DNA of 64,000 bases from Flavobacterium sp. ALD4. GTDB lineage: Bacteria > Bacteroidota > Bacteroidia > Flavobacteriales > Flavobacteriaceae. The stretch lies in NCBI RefSeq assembly GCF_002836475.1, contig NZ_PJBJ01000030.1:806001-870000 (forward strand), written 5' to 3'. Of the stretch, positions 1 to 9,548 are shown piece after piece (within the stretch, counting starts at the first letter, position 1; each line of letters begins with the position of its first letter). Under the pieces are notes generated by a model. The model saw only the letters and a list, made by a program, of their open reading frames with translations. It searched no databases and had not been told where the DNA came from. The translations under genes were made by a program, and so were the position numbers.

Positions 1-393
1 AAGACTTCCATAATTGATATCGGTATACTGGTTTTTTAGTTTTACATATACTTTGTTTCCCACTCTGAAATCAACATAGGTATTGGTAGCATCCACAGGA
101 ACGCTAAACCCTACCGCAGGAGCTGTCGCCGTTCCAATAGTCTGCAAAGAAATAGCTTTGAAAAAATTGCCATTTTCATCACTAGAAACCACGTAGGCTT
201 CAATTATATCGTCATATGTGTATTGGGTAACGATGGCGCCGGCATTAGTACGGACTTCCGCTACCGTTTTATTTGCGGTAAAATCTGGCTGGGTACAGCG
301 CAGTTTTGGTATCTCCACCGCATCGTTTGCACAGCCTAAAAAACCAGTGGCAAACACCATCAAAAAAAGGAAACTATAGAAAGTGGATCTCAT
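1..393 (-). CDS. DUF5689-type lipoprotein, 3' end outside window
   Basis: 131 codons of an uninterrupted minus-strand reading frame run off the left edge, so only the N-terminal part is visible. It starts with ATG, a short hydrophobic signal and a lipobox (F-L-G-C, Cys at about residue 21), which predicts an exported lipoprotein. The following text (CTQPDF, then TYDDIIEAYVVSSDENGNFF) matches what I remember of DUF5689 proteins of Flavobacteria. The gene starts 18 bp downstream of the TonB receptor stop codon on the same strand, so the two are probably co-transcribed. DUF5689 proteins often accompany such receptors, but their biochemical role is unknown to me. Confidence 0.8.
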   Translation of the reverse strand, partial: MRSTFYSFLFLMVFATGFLGCANDAVEIPKLRCTQPDFTANKTVAEVRTNAGAIVTQYTYDDIIEAYVVSSDENGNFFKAISLQTIGTATAPAVGFSVPVDATNTYVDFRVGNKVYVKLKNQYTDINYGSL

Positions 394-411
394 AAGTTGG
401 GTTTTTTATAT

Positions 412-3249
412 TTAAAAATTGAAGTAGAGATTAACGAAATACGTTCTTCCGTAGCCGTAAAAATATTTATTACCAAAAGAGGGTGTTCCGCTGGAAACAT
501 CCTGATTTAGTTGTCTGAAATTGGCATTTCTTGCTTGTTCGTAACCGCCCGTTTTATAGTTGGAGTCGAGTATATTATTGACGCTCGCAAAAAGCCCTAG
601 ATTTTTTCCTTTGATGCGCCATGATTTCCCTCCTATAAGATTAAGCAGTACCACAGGATCGAATTTTTCCTGCTTCAATAGTTCCCTCGCCCGTTCTTCC
701 GTGGCTTCTGGAAAAGGAAACCCGCTGGCGGGATTAGTATAAAAACCATCCGTTCTTACTATCGGTGAAACATCAATGTAGCTGTCTGCCAGTAAATTAA
801 TATTGGCTCCTATCCACCAGTATTTAGGGTCTCGGTAGTCAATTCCCAATCCGTAAGCCTGTTGTGGCATGCCGGCTTGCCTGTAATTTTTTAAAAGCGC
901 CGATCCAAAATCGAATGACGGGTTCGTGTTTTCTGTGGTAGCCACCGCATCGTTATTGATACTCACATTGGGATTACTGTCATAGGTAAACTTACCATAT
1001 CCTGCTGAAAAATTTCCTTTTATCGTACTGGTGATTTGGTATTCAAAACTGAATTCCCCACCAATATTCTTTCGGTCCAGATGGGTCAGCGTTTGACTTA
1101 CAAAAGCATTCGTATTCGTATATCCGGCGCCATTGTCAAAAATACCTTCCGCATAAAAAAAGGAAGTTTTAGTGGCATTTTTTATCGTCGAATAATAAGC
1201 CGTCAATCGCGCTTTTAGTTTTGGCGAACGAAAAACATAGGTCGCATCGAGGCTGTTTAGAGCTTCACTTTGTAATCCATCCACAATAGAATTATTCAAT
1301 CGTGCATTCGGGAACGTATTTCGGATTGTGGGTGCTTTAGACAGGTGCGCCCCGTTGAAATTCAAGGATTGCTTGCCTGAAATTTTAAATAGGATACCGC
1401 CTTTAAAACCAAAATTCTCAAAGGGTACTTTCTCGCTTTTGCCAAAGGAAATTGTTTCATAAATTCCGTTTTTGTACATGCCCTCTCTTTGATAATTCGT
1501 ACTGGAGAAAGATTGCGCCAAATAGAACTCAATTTTGTCATAAGAAAATTTAAACTGAGTAAAAGCATCAAAAATAGTGGCAGCATACTTATAATTGTAT
1601 CCATAAGCATCTCCTACAACAACCTGTCTGTTTGGATTATTCAAATCAGATTGAGCCTGATTACCGCTATAGAAACCATCAATATCCTCAAAATAGGCAC
1701 CGCCCAACAGATCCAAAAGCTGTTGGTAATTATGCGATTTCAAATTCCGCAACGACCCTCCCGCATTCATAATAAGATTTTCATTTAGTTGCGTATTGAA
1801 ATTAGAAGAAGCCACCACCGTTTGATCGTCCGTCCGGTCTTCGTATAAAACATAATGACTTTTGGCTGCTTCATACCCCGTGATATTTCCATTGGAATCT
1901 ATTATTGCTTTTTGATTGGCCTGATACAGGGCATTCCAATCAATTTGGGAATTTGCCAAAAACTGAAGACGGCTCTTTTCTGCATTTTCATTATCTGGCG
2001 TAAAAGCTCCTGAATATTCTCCCTCGTCTTTTCCGTAAAGCGAACTGTAATAACTGGGTAGTTTTCTAAAGTAAGTTGGATCTGGACTGTTGGCATTTTG
2101 GTAATCCAGGTTGCTGTTGCCTATTTTGCCGAACTGAACCATCACACTGGAGTTAAGATTACTGTGATCATTAATCTTAAAATAATGATTCAGCATCAAG
2201 ATTGGTTCTTCAATAGTTTTTACTCTAGCATTTCTTTTCTTTCCGTCCTGATATCCCCAATAGGAGTTGTAGGTTTCGCTGGTCAATTCAGTCACCTCAG
2301 CGCTATTTGGCGAATTTTTTCCTCGGCTGTTTGGAGTATAAAATCCTGTAAAATTCAGGGAATGACTATCGTTTAATTTCTTTTCGACACTCAAAAAAAG
2401 AGAATTCCCATCGTAAGTCGTTCCTTCAAAATAGCCTTCATCTGCATATCGCTTTCCCGCCGAAACTACGAAAGCCCACCCGCTGTTACCCATTCCTGAG
2501 GCAAAGGTCCCCATCATGCGTCCCCTGTAATTCGTGTTGGTTGCCGAAACAGTAATTCTTGTTCCTGTTCTATAAATGGAAGCACGGGTATTGATTTCCT
2601 GAGTCCCTAATATTCCACCAAAAGTATAATCGGAAGGAGCGGTCCCAATAGCAAATTCCTGGTTTCGAGTGGCATCGTTTAGTCCACCCCAATTGCCCCA
2701 CTGCGGCCTGCCATCATAAGATTTATTCATGGAAACCCCATTGATCATAGTCATCGCATTTTCACTGTCCAGTCCCCGAATCCGGAAACGTACCTGACCC
2801 CAATTGAAAGCGGCAGCTTGTTGAAACGCATCTTTAGAAGACTGCAGCAATCCTGAAGTACTCTCTGAACCGCTATTGTCATCAGTTAACTCATTTTCGA
2901 AAAGTCGGATTAAACTCCTTTGCTGGTCTAAAATTTCATCTTCTTCCAGCATTATCGTGCCTAAATCAAGTAGTTGCCCGATACGGATTGTTACCGGAAA
3001 AAGCGCGTCTTTGTAGCCTTGACTGTGGAAAAGCAGCAATTGATCACCCACAATTAAGTCGTCAAAACTAAATTGTCCGTCGGAGGCGGTCAGCTGCATG
3101 GCATTCGTGTTTTGAACAGAAACGACTACATAAGCTAAAGGCCGCTGTGTTTTGGCATCCAATACCGTCCCTGAAATTCCCGTTTTGTTTTGTGCGAAAG
3201 CAAATCCCATTTGTAAAACAACAAAAAACATCAACCCAGCTTTTTTCAT
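412..3249 (-). CDS. TonB-dependent outer-membrane receptor with carboxypeptidase-like N-terminal domain
   Basis: 945 residues. A signal peptide covers residues 1-19 (cleavage near FAFA/QN). A carboxypeptidase-regulatory-like beta-sandwich follows at about 23-100 (ISGTVLDAKTQRPLAYVVV is typical). A plug domain lies around 120-250 and a beta-barrel fills the rest, ending in an aromatic terminal strand (VNLYFNF). Such receptors import a bound ligand across the outer membrane using TonB energy. No SusD partner is adjacent; the downstream neighbour is a DUF5689 lipoprotein. Substrate cannot be told from sequence. Confidence 0.93.
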   Translation of the reverse strand: MKKAGLMFFVVLQMGFAFAQNKTGISGTVLDAKTQRPLAYVVVSVQNTNAMQLTASDGQFSFDDLIVGDQLLLFHSQGYKDALFPVTIRIGQLLDLGTIMLEEDEILDQQRSLIRLFENELTDDNSGSESTSGLLQSSKDAFQQAAAFNWGQVRFRIRGLDSENAMTMINGVSMNKSYDGRPQWGNWGGLNDATRNQEFAIGTAPSDYTFGGILGTQEINTRASIYRTGTRITVSATNTNYRGRMMGTFASGMGNSGWAFVVSAGKRYADEGYFEGTTYDGNSLFLSVEKKLNDSHSLNFTGFYTPNSRGKNSPNSAEVTELTSETYNSYWGYQDGKKRNARVKTIEEPILMLNHYFKINDHSNLNSSVMVQFGKIGNSNLDYQNANSPDPTYFRKLPSYYSSLYGKDEGEYSGAFTPDNENAEKSRLQFLANSQIDWNALYQANQKAIIDSNGNITGYEAAKSHYVLYEDRTDDQTVVASSNFNTQLNENLIMNAGGSLRNLKSHNYQQLLDLLGGAYFEDIDGFYSGNQAQSDLNNPNRQVVVGDAYGYNYKYAATIFDAFTQFKFSYDKIEFYLAQSFSSTNYQREGMYKNGIYETISFGKSEKVPFENFGFKGGILFKISGKQSLNFNGAHLSKAPTIRNTFPNARLNNSIVDGLQSEALNSLDATYVFRSPKLKARLTAYYSTIKNATKTSFFYAEGIFDNGAGYTNTNAFVSQTLTHLDRKNIGGEFSFEYQITSTIKGNFSAGYGKFTYDSNPNVSINNDAVATTENTNPSFDFGSALLKNYRQAGMPQQAYGLGIDYRDPKYWWIGANINLLADSYIDVSPIVRTDGFYTNPASGFPFPEATEERARELLKQEKFDPVVLLNLIGGKSWRIKGKNLGLFASVNNILDSNYKTGGYEQARNANFRQLNQDVSSGTPSFGNKYFYGYGRTYFVNLYFNF

Positions 3250-3915
3250 AAATCCATTTTCTTTATCACCACAATAAGTCCACCAACCAATTTGGGGACT
3301 TTATCTTTTAAATAAAATAGGATAGATTTTACTACCAGGCATAAAAAAAATCCAAAATAGGATAATGCATCGGCAATAAAAGAAAAGTGTTTTTGGTAAA
3401 TTTGGTTTAAAACCAAAAAGGACTAATTTGAAAGCGGTTCTAAAAGTGGTATTTAGAAACCAAGAGAATAGTTCTATTCTTTTTTTCAAGTTATAAATGT
3501 AATTAAAATACAATGCCTTTGTTAATTTTTGATGAAATAATATAAATAATTGTTAATTTAATCGTTTTTTACACGTTAGACCTCTTGTAATACTGTGTTT
3601 GAGATAAAGAAAATATTTTATCTAGAGACAAATTGTTACCTGTAAAGCACCTCTGTTTTTCTGGAGAAGGTAAAAAAGCTGATTTTTAAAACATTAAGGA
3701 ATTAAGGTTACCTGAGAATAAACTTTTAATTTTTCTTAATCTCTTAACAGTTACTTTTTTAAAACTGGAATAATAACTAACTCGTCGAATGTAGTTATCA
3801 ACAACGTCCGTTCAGTTTATCCCGAACTTATTCTCGATACATCTCGCTAAAAAGCGTGATACTCGACCTGAGGAAGGTTTTCATCAAAAACAAATTAAAC
3901 CCCGGGGGTCAGCGA
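3250..3915. other. Intergenic region with inverted-repeat motif, no gene
   Basis: 666 bp between two minus-strand genes. I find no credible coding sequence; a 70-codon minus-strand frame here is Phe-rich and unsupported. Near 3810-3875 lies a partly self-complementary stretch (ATCTCGCT, AAA, AAGCGTGAT inside repeated TCGA-rich text). It opens with GTTCAGTTTAT, which recurs near 30719, so it may be a dispersed flavobacterial repeat. At 3900-3908 sits CCCCGGGGG, unusually GC-rich for this DNA. The 5' side should hold the promoter of the receptor gene, but I see no clear TAnnTTTG there. Confidence 0.5.
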
Positions 3916-4956
3916 CTATAAATCAATCACTTTTTTCTGAGCACTGCTTTGAATCGCCGCTTCAATAATTTGCATAACCCTCAGCCCGTCTTGTCCGGTA
4001 ACGGGTTCTTCTTTGTCGTTTGTAATGGAATCGTATACCCCATCAAAAAAGTCGTAATAATTCCCCTGTAGAGTCGGTATTTTACCCTGCACTACTTTGC
4101 CGTCAATTTCGGTATGTACGAGCCCTTCTTTTTCGATAGACTCGGTTCCCCAACTCTCCAGATTCGGTTTTTTGCCCAATTTCAAATCGTCTTCCTGCAC
4201 ATCGCCCCGTGGTTTCAGGAACGATCCTTTTTTACCGTGAATGGTATAAGCCGGATTCGCTTCCCGAACAAAAAAACTAGCTTTTAACCGCACTCGAAAA
4301 TTGGTGTAATACAGTAAAATGTCAATCCAGTCGTCCACCAAAGAGTGTTCACGTGTCGTGCGGATATCAGCATTAACAGCTTGCGGAAATCCAAATAAAT
4401 ACAACGCCTGATCAATTAAATGTGGGCCTAAATCTTTTAGGATTCCTGCACCGGCATTGGCAGTTTCTTTATGTTGCTTCGGACTCAAAAGCGGGTTGTA
4501 GCGGTCGAAATGGAATTCAGCTTCGACGATGTTACCCAATACACCATCCAAAAGAACCTGGCGCACTGTTTTAAGATCGCTATCCCATCTCCTATTTTGG
4601 AAAACTGAAAGTTTCACTTCTTTTTCCGTGGCCAAGGCAACCAGTTCCTCTGCTTCAGCCACTGTGGTGGTAAAGGCTTTTTCTACTACGACATGTTTTC
4701 CCGCCAACAGCACTTTTTTGGCATATTCAAAATGGGTTCCCACCGGCGTGTTCACGATGACTAACTGAGCATCAGACGCCAAAACGCCCTCTAAAGTGCT
4801 ATAGCTCTTTACGTTGGGGTAATCCTGTTGAATCAATTTTTTACTTCGCTCCCAAGACCCGACCAGTTCGAATCCAGGGTGAAATTCAAGAAATGGTGCA
4901 TGGAATACTTTTCCGGACATACCGTAGGATAGCAAGGCTGTTTTTATTTTTTGCAT
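3916..4956 (-). CDS. Gfo/Idh/MocA family NAD(P)-dependent oxidoreductase
   Basis: 346 residues, the usual length for the family. The N-terminal Rossmann fold carries a nucleotide-binding loop variant at 10-16 (SYGMSGK), and the conserved lysine motif appears as EKAF at 92-95. The C-terminal domain has the family signature LGPHLIDQ at 176-183, with a His in the catalytic position. These enzymes oxidise or reduce sugars and inositols in the cytosol; the substrate is not predictable. The gene stands alone between two long spacers. Confidence 0.9.
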   Translation of the reverse strand: MQKIKTALLSYGMSGKVFHAPFLEFHPGFELVGSWERSKKLIQQDYPNVKSYSTLEGVLASDAQLVIVNTPVGTHFEYAKKVLLAGKHVVVEKAFTTTVAEAEELVALATEKEVKLSVFQNRRWDSDLKTVRQVLLDGVLGNIVEAEFHFDRYNPLLSPKQHKETANAGAGILKDLGPHLIDQALYLFGFPQAVNADIRTTREHSLVDDWIDILLYYTNFRVRLKASFFVREANPAYTIHGKKGSFLKPRGDVQEDDLKLGKKPNLESWGTESIEKEGLVHTEIDGKVVQGKIPTLQGNYYDFFDGVYDSITNDKEEPVTGQDGLRVMQIIEAAIQSSAQKKVIDL

Positions 4957-5313
4957 ACTTTTTATTTTATAGCGGTAAGGTTTTTTACCACATAAAGAAG
5001 TGAGTTAATTTTGATTAAACCGAGAAAGCTTCGCTTTAACAAAAAGCAAACTTATTATAAACTTTTCTTTTAAGCATCTACGTCCTATAAATCCATTTAA
5101 ACATTCGGGCGCTTTTAAAAGCCAAGCTTAAATTATTTCGTGTTTTCGGCATTTGCTATCGGGCAACATAGCTATGCGATGTCAAAAAAAAGGTGAAGCG
5201 CCTTGTAAGGCTTGTAAATTCTATGTGTCTCGGTGTTTAAAAAACTAACCAGTCTCAACTTTTCTAGATTACTTAAGAGTTAAAAACAGCATCAATTTAA
5301 TGAACGTCTCTGC
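4957..5313. other. Intergenic region, no gene seen
   Basis: 357 bp with several short self-complementary words (for example GGCGCTTTTAAAAGCC, CATAGCTATG, and AAGCGCCTTGTAAGGCTT near 5192). No reading frame of convincing composition is present. It separates the 3' end of the Old Yellow Enzyme gene from the promoter region of the oxidoreductase gene. Confidence 0.5.
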
Positions 5314-6384
5314 TTATTTTGTTTTAGCGCGTTCGTACTGTTTTGGCCAAGAGACATCTTCATTTAAATCTCGAGCAAAAGTTAAAGCTAAATAAGGATT
5401 TCTCAAAGATTCTCTAGCAAATAAAACCAAATCTGCTTTTCCAGAGCTAATGATTTCTTCTGCTTGATGGGCTTCAATTATTAGGCCTACAGCTCCAGTT
5501 AGGATTCCGCTTTCTTTTTTGATTTTTTCAGCAAATGGCACTTGGTAATTAGGAGCTACAGGAATCTTTTGATAAGGTACCAAGGCACCAGACGAAACAT
5601 CGATTAAATCAACTCCTTTTTCTTTTAAGATTATAGAAAGCTGTACAGATTCTTCTGTATTCCAACCTCCATCTGCCCAGTCTGTGGCCGAAATACGGAC
5701 AAACAACGGCAATTCTATTGGCCATTCCGATTGTACTGCTTCGATCACCTCAAGTGTCAGACGAATTCTGTTTTCAAAACTTCCTCCATACGCATCCGTT
5801 CTAACATTGGATAAAGGAGAAAGAAACTGATGCAATAAATACCCGTGAGCCGCATGAATTTCCATAACCTGATACCCTGCTTTTACCGCTCTTATAGTTG
5901 CTGCCTTAAAATCAGCAATCACTTTATGGATGCCATTTTCATCTAATGCAATAGGTGCTTTTTCTGATTCATGATAGGCAATCCCACTAGGAGCTACTGA
6001 ATCCCAACCTCCTTGATCAGCGGCTACCTTTCGTCCACCACTCCATGGAGATGCTGCGCTAGCTTTTCTACCAGCATGCGCCAATTGAATTCCAGGAACT
6101 GAATTTTGACTCACGATAAATTGATTTATTTGAGCTAATTTTTCTATATGCTCCTCTTTCCAAATACCTAAATCTTCTGGAGAGATGCGTCCTTCTGGAG
6201 AAACACTAGTGGCTTCTTGGATTATTAACCCTGCACCACCCGCAGCACGACTACCTAAATGCACTAAATGCCAATCATTAGCAAAGCCATCGACAGCTGA
6301 ATATTGACACATCGGTGAAATAACAATTCTGTTTTTAAGCGTAAGGCTTTTTATCTGTAAGGGGGAATATAATAGAGGTGACAT
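5314..6384 (-). CDS. NADH:flavin oxidoreductase, Old Yellow Enzyme family (YqjM/NamA-like)
   Basis: 356 residues from the ATG at 6384. A longer frame reaches 6483, but its extra 33 residues do not resemble the family, whereas MSPLLYSPLQIKSLTLKNR is a normal start. Cys26 and Tyr28 fall in PMCQYS, exactly the positions used in YqjM-type enzymes for flavin tuning and substrate binding. QLAHAGRK supplies the paired active-site histidine region and AAHGYLLHQFLSPLSN follows. The family reduces activated C=C bonds with FMN and NAD(P)H in the cytosol. The gene is divergent from rseP. Confidence 0.92.
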   Translation of the reverse strand: MSPLLYSPLQIKSLTLKNRIVISPMCQYSAVDGFANDWHLVHLGSRAAGGAGLIIQEATSVSPEGRISPEDLGIWKEEHIEKLAQINQFIVSQNSVPGIQLAHAGRKASAASPWSGGRKVAADQGGWDSVAPSGIAYHESEKAPIALDENGIHKVIADFKAATIRAVKAGYQVMEIHAAHGYLLHQFLSPLSNVRTDAYGGSFENRIRLTLEVIEAVQSEWPIELPLFVRISATDWADGGWNTEESVQLSIILKEKGVDLIDVSSGALVPYQKIPVAPNYQVPFAEKIKKESGILTGAVGLIIEAHQAEEIISSGKADLVLFARESLRNPYLALTFARDLNEDVSWPKQYERAKTK

Positions 6385-6548
6385 AATGATGATTTTATAA
6401 AATATGAGTTGAAATTTTAATCGTTCTAAATGCGATACCGTAAAGTTACGCGACATCCAGCCAAGTAAAAAACCATACAGCATAATTGTTGACTAAGCAA
6501 TTGTAAAATAGCGTAATTATAAGACTTTCAAAATAAAATAGAAAACCC

Positions 6549-6556
6549 TACTTTTG
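6549..6556 (+). promoter_or_regulatory. Candidate -7 element for rseP
   Basis: TACTTTTG fits the Bacteroidota -7 consensus TAnnTTTG and lies 31 bp before the rseP ATG. The matching -33 TTG is not clear (TTTC is at the right distance). Confidence 0.55.
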
Positions 6557-6586
6557 TGCAATTCAAATAAGAACTTAAAATAAAAA

Positions 6587-7930
6587 ATGGATATATTTAT
6601 CAAGCTTTCGCAATTTTTAATGAGTTTATCATTATTAATAATACTTCACGAATTAGGACACTTTATTCCCGCTAAATTATTTAAAACCAGAGTCGAAAAA
6701 TTCTATTTGTTTTTTGACGTTAAATATTCTCTTCTAAAAAAGAAAATTGGAGATACAGAGTACGGTATCGGATGGTTGCCTCTGGGCGGATACGTTAAAA
6801 TTTCAGGGATGATTGACGAAAGTATGGACAAGGAACAAATGGCTTTGCCCCCTGAACCTTGGGAATTTCGCTCTAAGCCAGCTTACCAACGTTTGATTAT
6901 CATGTTAGGTGGGGTGACGGTCAACTTCATTTTAGCCTTCATCATATATATTGGGATGGCGTTTGCTTACGGAGACACTTATATTGCCAATGCAGACATG
7001 AAAGACGGTCTATTAATTGAAAATCAGGCATTGCTGAACGCCGGTTTCAAAACGGGTGATAAAATCATTTCTGTTGACGGCACAAAAATAATGAAGTTTG
7101 ACAATGACATCAATATGAAAGTTGTTTTGGGAAAAGAGATCCTTATCGAAAGAAACGGAACCCAGCAAACCATAAAAATGCCTATTGATTTTATCGATCA
7201 ATTGTCTAAATTTGAAAAAGGAACCTTACTGGACATCAGAAGGCCGTTTGTGATTGGTGCGGTTACTGACGAGTCTACCAATAAAGATTTACAAGCCAAA
7301 GATGTTGTAGTTACCCTTAATGGTCAAGCTGCAAAATACATAGATCAGGCAAAAGCTATATTAGAAAACAACAAAGGAAAAACCATTTCTGCAACGGTAT
7401 TGCGCGATCAAAAAGAGAAAAAAATCCAAGTTACAATTAACAATGACGGAGTGTTAGGAGTTAAACTTGCTGGATTAAGTTTTGCTTCCATGGAAAAATT
7501 AGGCTACTACAAAGTAAGCCAACAAGAATTTGGTTTCTTAGAATCTATTCCAGTAGGGATTATAAAAGGAAAAAACCAAGTGGTAGGATACGGAAAACAA
7601 CTAAAAATGATTTTCAGTCCTAGCACAGGGGCCTACAAACAAGTGGGTGGTTTTAAAGCCATATTTGATATTTTCCCTAGTACATGGAGCTGGGAAACGT
7701 TCTGGAACATCACGGCTTTATTATCAATTATGCTTGGGGTAATGAACTTATTGCCTATTCCAGCACTCGATGGAGGTCATGTCATGTTTTTATTATATGA
7801 AATTATCAGCGGTAAAAAACCAAGCGACAAGTTCCTTGAAAATGCACAAATGGTTGGTTTCGTATTACTTATATCACTGTTATTATTTGCCAACGGAAAC
7901 GATATTTACAAGGCAATTGTAGGGAAATAA
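6587..7930 (+). CDS. rseP: RIP metalloprotease RseP (site-2 protease)
   Basis: 447 residues. The zinc-binding motif HELGH is at 21-25 inside the first membrane helix, a second helix follows WLPLGGYVKI and LGGVTVNFILAF, and NLLPIPALDGG near 387-397 is the third active-site element. A PDZ region occupies about 130-300. S2P proteases cleave membrane-anchored anti-sigma factors and leftover signal peptides within the inner membrane. The start is the ATG just downstream of a good -7 element. The gene is divergent from the Old Yellow Enzyme gene and directly precedes tRNA-Asn. Confidence 0.95.
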   Translation: MDIFIKLSQFLMSLSLLIILHELGHFIPAKLFKTRVEKFYLFFDVKYSLLKKKIGDTEYGIGWLPLGGYVKISGMIDESMDKEQMALPPEPWEFRSKPAYQRLIIMLGGVTVNFILAFIIYIGMAFAYGDTYIANADMKDGLLIENQALLNAGFKTGDKIISVDGTKIMKFDNDINMKVVLGKEILIERNGTQQTIKMPIDFIDQLSKFEKGTLLDIRRPFVIGAVTDESTNKDLQAKDVVVTLNGQAAKYIDQAKAILENNKGKTISATVLRDQKEKKIQVTINNDGVLGVKLAGLSFASMEKLGYYKVSQQEFGFLESIPVGIIKGKNQVVGYGKQLKMIFSPSTGAYKQVGGFKAIFDIFPSTWSWETFWNITALLSIMLGVMNLLPIPALDGGHVMFLLYEIISGKKPSDKFLENAQMVGFVLLISLLLFANGNDIYKAIVGK

Positions 7931-7958
7931 AAAAAATTAAAAAAAGTTTAATTTTTGT

Positions 7959-7988
7959 TTGCACAAATCAAATGATAGCCTATCTTTG
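7959..7988 (+). promoter_or_regulatory. Promoter of tRNA-Asn
   Basis: TTG at 7959-7961 and TATCTTTG at 7981-7988 are separated by 19 bp, a textbook match to the Bacteroidota primary sigma consensus. The predicted start falls about 40 bp upstream of the mature tRNA. Confidence 0.8.
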
Positions 7989-8033
7989 CACCGCTTTACA
8001 ACTGTAACAAACGTTACAATTTATTGCTCAGTT

Positions 8034-8107
8034 TCCTTCTTAGCTCAGTTGGTTAGAGCATCTGACTGTTAATCAGAGGGTCCTTGGTTCGAGCCCAAGA
8101 GAGGGAG
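8034..8107 (+). tRNA. tRNA-Asn (GTT)
   Basis: A 74-nt cloverleaf can be folded by hand. The acceptor stem TCCTTCT/AGAGGGA has one G-T pair, the anticodon stem is TCTGA/TCAGA with anticodon GTT at 8068-8070, and the T stem is CTTGG/CCAAG with loop TTCGAGC. CCA is not encoded. The 3' end of this gene is the integration target of the downstream element, and the gene is left intact. Confidence 0.95.
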
Positions 8108-8177
8108 CTTTTATTAAAAAGACTTTACAGCAATGTAAGGTCTTTTTTGTTTTTAAGCCATAGTGAAATCAGTATTT
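8090..8177. repeat. Left attachment repeat (attL) of the integrated element
   Basis: 88 bp starting in the T loop of tRNA-Asn, covering the last 18 bp of the tRNA and its terminator. The same sequence recurs at 23465-23552 with two mismatches that I count. The two copies are 15,375 bp apart. The intact tRNA is at this side, next to the integrase gene, as expected for tRNA-targeting tyrosine recombinases. Confidence 0.9.
8119..8148 (+). terminator. tRNA-Asn terminator
   Basis: AAGACTTTACA, loop GCAA, TGTAAGGTCTT, then a T run. The 11-bp stem has a single G-T pair. It lies inside the 88-bp att repeat, so the element brings its own copy of the terminator. Confidence 0.85.
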
Positions 8178-8245
8178 CACGGAGATTCAGTAGATAAAAG
8201 CTAATTCTGGATTTTGCCAAATTGCCAAGTTATTTTACTAAAAAA

Positions 8246-8287
8246 AGGCAACATATTAGGCATCATCTCTTTTTCTAAAAGGCATCA
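8246..8287 (+). repeat. Candidate integrase arm-type sites, left end
   Basis: AGGCATCA occurs at 8258-8265 and 8280-8287, with a variant AGGCAACA at 8246-8253. One more AGGCATCA is found near the other end at 23389-23396. Short repeats inside both element ends are typical arm sites for tyrosine integrases; the assignment is inference. Confidence 0.4.
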
Positions 8288-8333
8288 CTTTTTTTATCGT
8301 AACCATTTGCATGTCTGACTAAAACAAAAAGTT

Positions 8334-9548
8334 ATGACTACAGACAATTTCAAAATTCTATTTATTGAAGGAAAGAATAGAAAAAACAAGAAGAATCAAT
8401 CTCCATTATTTTGCCGACTAACCCTAAATGGGAACAGAAAACAGCTTAGCACAGGCATTAATATTGAGTCCGAGCATTGGGATACCAAAGACCAAGTAAT
8501 TCTAAAATCCCACAAATCTGCAATTCTATACAACTCTCAACTTGACAAGATAAAATCTAAGGTCAATAGTATCTACATGATTTTAAGATTACAAGAAAAT
8601 CCTTTTTCTATTGAAGACATTCACGACAAATACTTTGGTAAAGAACTAAAGAAAAGTGAATTTATTCTCTCCTATTATAAACAGTATCTCTCCAAAATTA
8701 AAAAACTAGTAGGACTAGAAATCAAAGATAATACCTATAACAAGTTCGTATATGTAGGCAACCACTTAGAAGCTTTCCTCAAATGGAAATATAAGAAAAC
8801 AGATTACCCACTAAAAGAACTAAGTCTACAGTTTTTAACTGATTTTGACTACTATCTTAAGACAGAAAAGAAGCAAGAGCAAATTACGATCAACAAAACC
8901 ATTCAAAGACTAAGAACACCTATAAAGCAAGCTATCTCAGAAGGCTATTTGGATAGAGACCCGTTTATAATGCACAAGTCTAAAACAGTCCGTAAAACCG
9001 TTATATTCCTTTCTACAGAGGAACTCAAAACCCTTGAAGAAGCTGTATTACTACAAAATAGACTTAGTATAATTCAAGACTTATTCATTTTCTGTTGTTA
9101 CACAGGATTAGCCTATAATGAAATGGCACATCTTGAGAAATCGAATATTCAAATAGGTTTTGACAATGTTAACTGGATTCAGATGAAGAGAGAGAAAACA
9201 CAACGTCAAATCTCCATTCCAATACTTCCTAAAGCTCAAGAGATAATTGAAAAGTATTCAACTGACGGCAACCTCATATTCCCATCTATAAGCAATCAGA
9301 AATTCAACTCGTACTTAAAGGAGATTGCGGATATAACTGGAATTGAGAAAAGATTGACACATCACACCGCACGTAAAACCTTTGCCTCAACTGTCCTCCT
9401 ATACAATGATGTTCCAATGGAAATCGTATCAGAGTTATTGGGGCATTCCAACATGCTTATTACACAGGAAAGTTATGGGAAAGTAGTGCAAAGAAAAGTG
9501 AGCGACGAGATGAAGAAATTAAACTTAAAAATTAGTAAAAATCACTAA
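8334..9548 (+). CDS. int: Tyrosine-type site-specific integrase
   Basis: 404 residues, normal for Bacteroidota phage-type integrases. The N-terminal arm-binding domain covers about 1-90, a SAM-like core-binding domain about 100-200 and the catalytic domain 220-400. The catalytic H-x-x-R lies in HTARKTF near 343-346, the second His in LLGHS near 369 and the nucleophile Tyr in ESYGKV near 380. The first catalytic Arg is replaced: the motif reads TGLAYNEM, with Ala near 260. That substitution is common in Bacteroidota integrases. The gene starts 226 bp after tRNA-Asn and should catalyse integration and excision of the element. Confidence 0.95.
   Translation: MTTDNFKILFIEGKNRKNKKNQSPLFCRLTLNGNRKQLSTGINIESEHWDTKDQVILKSHKSAILYNSQLDKIKSKVNSIYMILRLQENPFSIEDIHDKYFGKELKKSEFILSYYKQYLSKIKKLVGLEIKDNTYNKFVYVGNHLEAFLKWKYKKTDYPLKELSLQFLTDFDYYLKTEKKQEQITINKTIQRLRTPIKQAISEGYLDRDPFIMHKSKTVRKTVIFLSTEELKTLEEAVLLQNRLSIIQDLFIFCCYTGLAYNEMAHLEKSNIQIGFDNVNWIQMKREKTQRQISIPILPKAQEIIEKYSTDGNLIFPSISNQKFNSYLKEIADITGIEKRLTHHTARKTFASTVLLYNDVPMEIVSELLGHSNMLITQESYGKVVQRKVSDEMKKLNLKISKNH

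Noticed and set aside
3301..3513. 70-codon minus-strand reading frame
   Set aside because: Phe/Leu/Tyr-rich translation of AT-rich spacer, no start signal, no resemblance to any family.
6385..6483. Longer start for the Old Yellow Enzyme
   Set aside because: The extra residues do not fit the family, and Cys26/Tyr28 numbering is exact only with the ATG at 6384.
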